DNA from: Rhodospirillales bacterium
Lineage (GTDB): Bacteria; Pseudomonadota; Alphaproteobacteria; Acetobacterales; Acetobacteraceae
Direction: 5' to 3'
Length of the DNA stretch: 9,465 nt
Assembly: GCA_028866335.1 (NCBI GenBank)
Contig: JAGWIL010000052.1
Location: 1 to 9,465 of the forward strand
The position numbers and the translations under genes are program-made. Positions 6,385 to 9,465 of this stretch are shown piece after piece; the first letter of the stretch is position 1, and every line of letters begins with the position of its first letter. The notes under the pieces were generated by a model. The model saw only the letters and a list, made by a program, of their open reading frames with translations. It ran no database searches and had not been told where the DNA came from.

Positions 6385-7212
6385 ATGATGCCACGCCTTT
6401 CCGCGCATATGACGGTGATGCACAACGCCGCCAACAAGGCAGCGAAACGCCTGCTGCGCGACTTCATGGAGGTTGAGAACCTTCAGGTTTCCGTGAAGGG
6501 TCCGGGAGATTTTGTTACTCAGGCGGATATGCGCGCCGAGCAAACGCTGCGTGAGGAACTGGAAAAAGCCCGCCCCGGCTATGGGTTTTTGATGGAGGAG
6601 AGCGGTGCCTCGGGCTCAGATAAATGGGCCTGGCGCTGGGTGGTGGACCCGCTGGACGGCACCACCAACTTCCTGCATGGCATTCCGCATTGGGCGATTT
6701 CCATCGCGCTGGAAAAACGCCTGCCCGACGGCAGCAGCGAGATTAACGCGGCGGCGATATTCTGCCCCGTGAACGGCGAAATGTTCTGGGCCGAAAAGGG
6801 CATCGGCGCTTACATGAACGATAAGCGCCTGCGCGTTTCTGGCCGAAGGGAGCTGAGCACAGCCCTTTTCGCCACCGGCATTCCCTTTGCCGCGACCTCT
6901 GCCAGCAACCGCCTCGCCTTCGCCCGCACGCTGGGTGCGCTGATGCCTGCCACGGCGGGTGTGCGCCGCTTCGGCTCGGCGGCGCTGGACCTCGCCTGGG
7001 TGGCCGCCGGGCGCTATGACGGCTATTGGGAAATGGGCATCAAACCTTGGGATATCGCGGCGGGAATGCTGATCGTGCGCGAAGCGGGCGGCTATGCCAC
7101 CGATGGTGACGGCAAGGACAATGTTGACGAGGTGGTGGTGGCCGGAAACACCCATCTCCACCCCAAGCTGCTGGAACTGGTGCAGGACGGTCTGGCGGCG
7201 CGGCGGGGTTGA
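6385..7212 (+). CDS. suhB: Inositol monophosphatase family protein (SuhB-like)
   Basis: This 275-residue Mg2+-dependent phosphatase of the IMPase fold hydrolyses inositol-1-phosphate or related sugar phosphates in the cytoplasm; E. coli SuhB additionally acts in rRNA transcription antitermination. Seen: the metal-binding acidic pair in LMEESG (E71, E72), motif 1 DPLDGTTN at 88–95 (D88, D91), and motif 2 PWDIAAG at 221–227 (D223), all intact. The N-terminus, MPRLSAHMTVM and then RDFMEVENLQVSVKGPGDFVTQAD, is like alphaproteobacterial SuhB. The start is chosen at ATG 6385 with AGGG (6372–6375) 9 nt upstream; ATG 6388, one codon on, is equally possible. The frame is open back to 6319 but that runs through the terminator hairpins. 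The next gene follows after 15 bp, suggesting an operon. It could also be a histidinol-phosphatase or CysQ-like member, but the N-terminal similarity favours SuhB. Confidence 0.92.
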   Translation: MMPRLSAHMTVMHNAANKAAKRLLRDFMEVENLQVSVKGPGDFVTQADMRAEQTLREELEKARPGYGFLMEESGASGSDKWAWRWVVDPLDGTTNFLHGIPHWAISIALEKRLPDGSSEINAAAIFCPVNGEMFWAEKGIGAYMNDKRLRVSGRRELSTALFATGIPFAATSASNRLAFARTLGALMPATAGVRRFGSAALDLAWVAAGRYDGYWEMGIKPWDIAAGMLIVREAGGYATDGDGKDNVDEVVVAGNTHLHPKLLELVQDGLAARRG

Positions 7213-7227
7213 GGCTAGGCTGACAGA

Positions 7228-7818
7228 GTGAAAAAATCGCTCTGGCTCCTTTGTTTCCTGGCACTCGTTCCGGCCTGCGGTTTTGCGCAGGTAACGGTCA
7301 ATCCAGCCGCGTTGCGGCAACTTCAGGGCTTACCCCCACTTGCCCCGGCGGCCAAGGCTGAGCCCGCGATGGCCCTGCCTGTTATCCGTCAGCCGCACCC
7401 GCATTACCCCCACCACGCCAAGCCAGTAGCGCCGGAAATGATTGCTCCTGCCAAACCGGCGCCATCAGCAAAACCGCAACCAGCACCCGCGCCGAAGTCC
7501 GCGCCGCCCAAACCCATGCCGGTGCCCGTTGCCCGCATTGAGTTCGCACCCGGCAGCGCCACCCTGCCCGCCGGAGCCAGTGCCGCGCTGAAGCCGTTCT
7601 GCACGGCCAGCGCGCCGGTGCCGGTGGTTGCCCGCGCGCCAACAGACCCCAACGACCCCTCCGGCGCGATGCGGCTTTCCCTGAACCGTGCTTTCGCGAT
7701 TCGTGATGCGCTGGCAGCCTGCGGTGTACCCGCGCAGAATATCATCCCGCGTGCATCTGGCAGCGTACCCGGCGCTGATGACAACGAAGCCTTGATTGGA
7801 GCCAGTGCAGCGCCATGA
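7228..7818 (+). CDS. Secreted proline-rich protein with a shortened OmpA-like domain
   Basis: This 196-residue protein starts at GTG 7228 (TAGG 8 nt upstream) with a signal peptide, MKKSLWLLCFLALVPACGFA (1–20). LVPAC could be a weak lipobox with Cys17, but Pro at –2 is unusual, so ordinary cleavage before Gln21 is as likely. Residues about 35–102 are a Pro/Ala/Lys linker long enough to cross periplasm. Residues about 103–180 look like an OmpA-C peptidoglycan-binding domain: RIEFAPGSATL, then APTD (D140) and LSLNRAFAIRDAL (R154), then a Gly-Val turn. D140 and R154 sit 14 apart, near the 15 between the diaminopimelate-binding Asp and Arg of OmpA. Odd: the usual NRRVEI end is missing; the protein stops at GASAAP. 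C125 and C165 may pair. Its TGA overlaps the next gene's ATG (ATGA at 7815–7818), implying translational coupling to the MotA-like protein and a shared envelope role. Confidence 0.75.
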   Translation: MKKSLWLLCFLALVPACGFAQVTVNPAALRQLQGLPPLAPAAKAEPAMALPVIRQPHPHYPHHAKPVAPEMIAPAKPAPSAKPQPAPAPKSAPPKPMPVPVARIEFAPGSATLPAGASAALKPFCTASAPVPVVARAPTDPNDPSGAMRLSLNRAFAIRDALAACGVPAQNIIPRASGSVPGADDNEALIGASAAP

Positions 7819-8957
7819 CCAAGCCCACCAGCTACCTCATCCGGATGGTTCTGTTCTGCCTGGTGGTTTATGCCGGTGCGGCGGTGCTCTCCCCGGTTCT
7901 GGCGCATTTTTTCATGGCCAATCCGGTTATCAACTCGGTTATTTTCGCGGTTGAACTGTTTGGGGTGTTCTGGAACATCCGTCAGGTGCAGCGCCTCTAC
8001 CCGGAGGCCGCCTGGGTGGAGGAATTCCGCCGCAACCGCCAGAAGCTGGTGGAAGCAACGCCCCCCACTTTGCTCGCCCCCATGGCGCGGATGCTGCACG
8101 GCAGGGCCGATGGCGAGCGGCGGATTACGCTCTCTGGCCAGTCCATGCGCACGATTCTGGATGGCGTTTCATCGCGGCTCGACGAATCCCGCGAATTGTC
8201 CCGCTACATCACCGGGGTGATGATCTTCCTTGGCCTGCTCGGCACGTTTTGGGGGCTGCTGCATACAGTCTCCTCGGTGGCGGAGGTGATTAACGGCATG
8301 AGCCTGACTGGCGGCGGCGATGTGAACGCGATGTTCGCGCAACTGAAATCCGGCCTCGCCAAACCGCTGGCGGGGATGGGCACGGCGTTTTCTGCTTCCA
8401 TGTTCGGCCTCTCCGGCGCGCTGATTCTGGGCTTTTTAGACCTTACCGCGGGCCAGGCAATGAACCGCTTTTTCAACGAACTTGAAGAATGGCTCGCTAC
8501 CCTTACAAAGCTGGGCACTGGCGCGCTGGGCGGAGACGGCGAAGGCAGCATTCCCGGCTATGTGCAGGCGCTGCTGGAGCAAACCGCCGAGAACATGGAC
8601 CAGCTTCAGCGCGTGCTAACCCGCAGCGAGGAAAGCCGCACCCAGGGCAACAACGCTTTGCGCGCTTTGGCTGACCGCATGGCCGATTTGGGCGACACGC
8701 TACGCTTGCAGCACCAGCTCATGGAAAAGGTGGCGAACGCGCAGGTGGCACTTTCCCCGGCACTCGCCCGGCTTTCCGATGCGAAAAGTACTGGTGATGA
8801 TATTTCCCGCGCGCATCTCAGGAATATCGAATTGCTGCTGAACCGCTTTATGGCGGAAACGGAGCAGGGCCGCAGCCAGGGCGTTACGGATTTGCGCAAC
8901 GATATCCGCCTGCTCACGCGCACCATCTCCGCGCGGTTGGATGAACCACGTTCATGA
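7815..8957 (+). CDS. MotA/TolQ/ExbB proton-channel family protein with long cytoplasmic tail
   Basis: This 380-residue inner-membrane protein has four likely TM helices: about 8–33, 37–55, 131–155 and 185–212. The family core is seen in TM3, GLLGTFWGLLHTVSSV (140–155), and TM4, LAKPLAGMGTAFSASMFGLSG (181–201), which match the GLlGTv-GLi and AL-Ta-GL patterns of MotA/TolQ/ExbB proteins. Between TM2 and TM3 is a charged cytoplasmic loop (56–130). After TM4, about 168 residues (213–380) are helical and heptad-like, rich in Leu, Gln, Glu and Arg; this tail is absent from TolQ and ExbB and unlike that of flagellar MotA. With its partner it would form a proton- or sodium-driven stator. It overlaps both neighbours by ATGA (7815–7818 and 8954–8957), so the three products are probably made in fixed ratio. 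No flagellar genes are nearby, so naming it motA would mislead. Membership of the superfamily is firm; the role is unknown. Confidence 0.85.
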   Translation: MTKPTSYLIRMVLFCLVVYAGAAVLSPVLAHFFMANPVINSVIFAVELFGVFWNIRQVQRLYPEAAWVEEFRRNRQKLVEATPPTLLAPMARMLHGRADGERRITLSGQSMRTILDGVSSRLDESRELSRYITGVMIFLGLLGTFWGLLHTVSSVAEVINGMSLTGGGDVNAMFAQLKSGLAKPLAGMGTAFSASMFGLSGALILGFLDLTAGQAMNRFFNELEEWLATLTKLGTGALGGDGEGSIPGYVQALLEQTAENMDQLQRVLTRSEESRTQGNNALRALADRMADLGDTLRLQHQLMEKVANAQVALSPALARLSDAKSTGDDISRAHLRNIELLLNRFMAETEQGRSQGVTDLRNDIRLLTRTISARLDEPRS

Positions 8958-9465
8958 GCCGCAGGCGCGGCAATGGCGGCAATGGGTTGGAAGCCTGGCC
9001 AGGTTATGTGGATGCGCTTTCCACCTTGCTCATGGTCACCATCTTTGTGCTGCTGGTGTTCGTGCTGGCCGAGGCGTTTCTTTCCACAGCACTTACGGGG
9101 TCTGACAATACCATAAATGTGTTGAAGCAGCAGATTGCGGAGCTGACCCAGAGCCTTTCGATGGAGACATCGAAAGATACCTCCTTGACGCAGGAGCTGG
9201 CGGCGCTGAACGCGCAACTTGCCACCGCGCAGGCGGCCAATACCAGCCTTAACCAGCAGCTGGCCACGGACACGACCACGATCTCCGGGTTACAGACCTC
9301 GCAGAAATCGCTGCAGGATCAGCTTTCTGATGCACAGGCCGAAGCGGCTTCCGCCGCCGGGCGTATCGCCGCGTTGCAAACGGCGGATGGCGGCGATTTG
9401 CAGTCCCAGCTCACCAGCGCGCAAAGCCTGAACAAGCAGGATGCAGCACAGATTGCCCTGCTGAA
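8954..9465 (+). CDS. MotB-like stator partner, 5' part (cut by window edge)
   Basis: This open frame starts at ATG 8954, overlapping the previous stop by ATGA, and runs without a stop to the right edge (170 codons). A short basic N-terminus (SRRRGNGG) is followed by AWPGYVDALSTLLMV and one TM helix at about 21–44. Asp20 at the start of this TM corresponds in position to the ion-carrying Asp of MotB, TolR and ExbD (Asp32 in E. coli MotB). From about residue 50 to the edge the sequence is a Gln/Ala/Leu/Ser/Thr-rich heptad stretch with LKQQIAEL, TQELAALNAQL and KSLQDQLSDAQAEA segments, a long predicted periplasmic coiled coil. In this family such a region usually precedes a C-terminal OmpA-type peptidoglycan-binding domain, which would lie outside the window and is not seen. 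The long coil distinguishes it from TolR and ExbD. It is the expected partner of the MotA-like protein. Confidence 0.85.
   Translation, partial: MSRRRGNGGNGLEAWPGYVDALSTLLMVTIFVLLVFVLAEAFLSTALTGSDNTINVLKQQIAELTQSLSMETSKDTSLTQELAALNAQLATAQAANTSLNQQLATDTTTISGLQTSQKSLQDQLSDAQAEAASAAGRIAALQTADGGDLQSQLTSAQSLNKQDAAQIALL

Noticed and set aside
7228..7290. Lipoprotein assignment for the OmpA-like protein
   Set aside because: The LVPAC stretch departs from a normal lipobox (Val at –3, Pro at –2) and an ordinary cleavage site FA|Q is available, so acylation is left open and not called.
7815..9465. Zorya anti-phage system (ZorA/ZorB)
   Set aside because: The MotA-like plus MotB-like pair with a cytoplasmic tail recalls ZorAB, but the tail is shorter than in typical ZorA, the periplasmic coil of the partner is long, no ZorC/ZorD/ZorE-like gene is seen in the window, and the pair is coupled to housekeeping suhB rather than defence genes.
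7815..9465. Flagellar motA–motB operon
   Set aside because: TM3/TM4 sequences look closer to the wider MotA/TolQ/ExbB family, the tail and coil differ from flagellar stators, and no chemotaxis or flagellar gene is adjacent.

Overview
The window is GC-rich bacterial chromosome, most probably from an alphaproteobacterium of the Acetobacteraceae (acidophilic or acetic-acid type, Acidocella-like as a tentative guess). The reasons are the style of the type II citrate synthase, the [4Fe-4S]-type CysH, the efp–suhB neighbourhood followed by MotA-like and MotB-like genes, and the low-complexity autotransporter. The genus is inference from recalled protein style; no database was searched. Almost the whole window is coding. 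I see no tRNA, rRNA, CRISPR array, insertion sequence or phage gene.

Layout, left to right. (1) The 3' end of cysH (assimilatory APS reductase) runs in from the left edge. (2) A 142-bp spacer with a nested inverted repeat precedes gltA (citrate synthase). (3) A textbook intrinsic terminator follows gltA. The 3' arm of its stem is also the only good Shine-Dalgarno sequence for the next gene, a two-TM K+-channel/RCK protein with an unusual selectivity filter (TVGYDE instead of TVGYGE). (4) Convergent to it, 13 bp away on the minus strand, is an 834-residue autotransporter with about eleven ~22-residue beta-helix repeats and a C-terminal beta-barrel ending in Phe. (5) A 239-bp divergent spacer separates it from efp (elongation factor P, Lys type). 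(6) Two tandem hairpins follow efp. (7) Then comes a tight plus-strand cluster: suhB (inositol monophosphatase family), a secreted OmpA-like protein, a MotA/TolQ/ExbB-like membrane protein and a MotB-like protein cut by the right edge. The suhB-to-OmpA gap is 15 bp, and the last two junctions are 4-bp ATGA overlaps.

How they work together. cysH, gltA, efp and suhB are housekeeping genes. The most interesting unit is the translationally coupled OmpA-like/MotA-like/MotB-like trio at 7228–9465. It has the parts of an ion-driven stator: a channel protein with a long cytoplasmic helical tail, a partner with one TM carrying the conserved Asp and a long periplasmic coiled coil, and a separate peptidoglycan-binding-like protein. 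No flagellar, Tol-Pal, TonB or Zorya effector gene is present in the window. I read it as a non-flagellar cell-envelope motor of unknown function, probably chromosomal and conserved rather than a mobile defence island.
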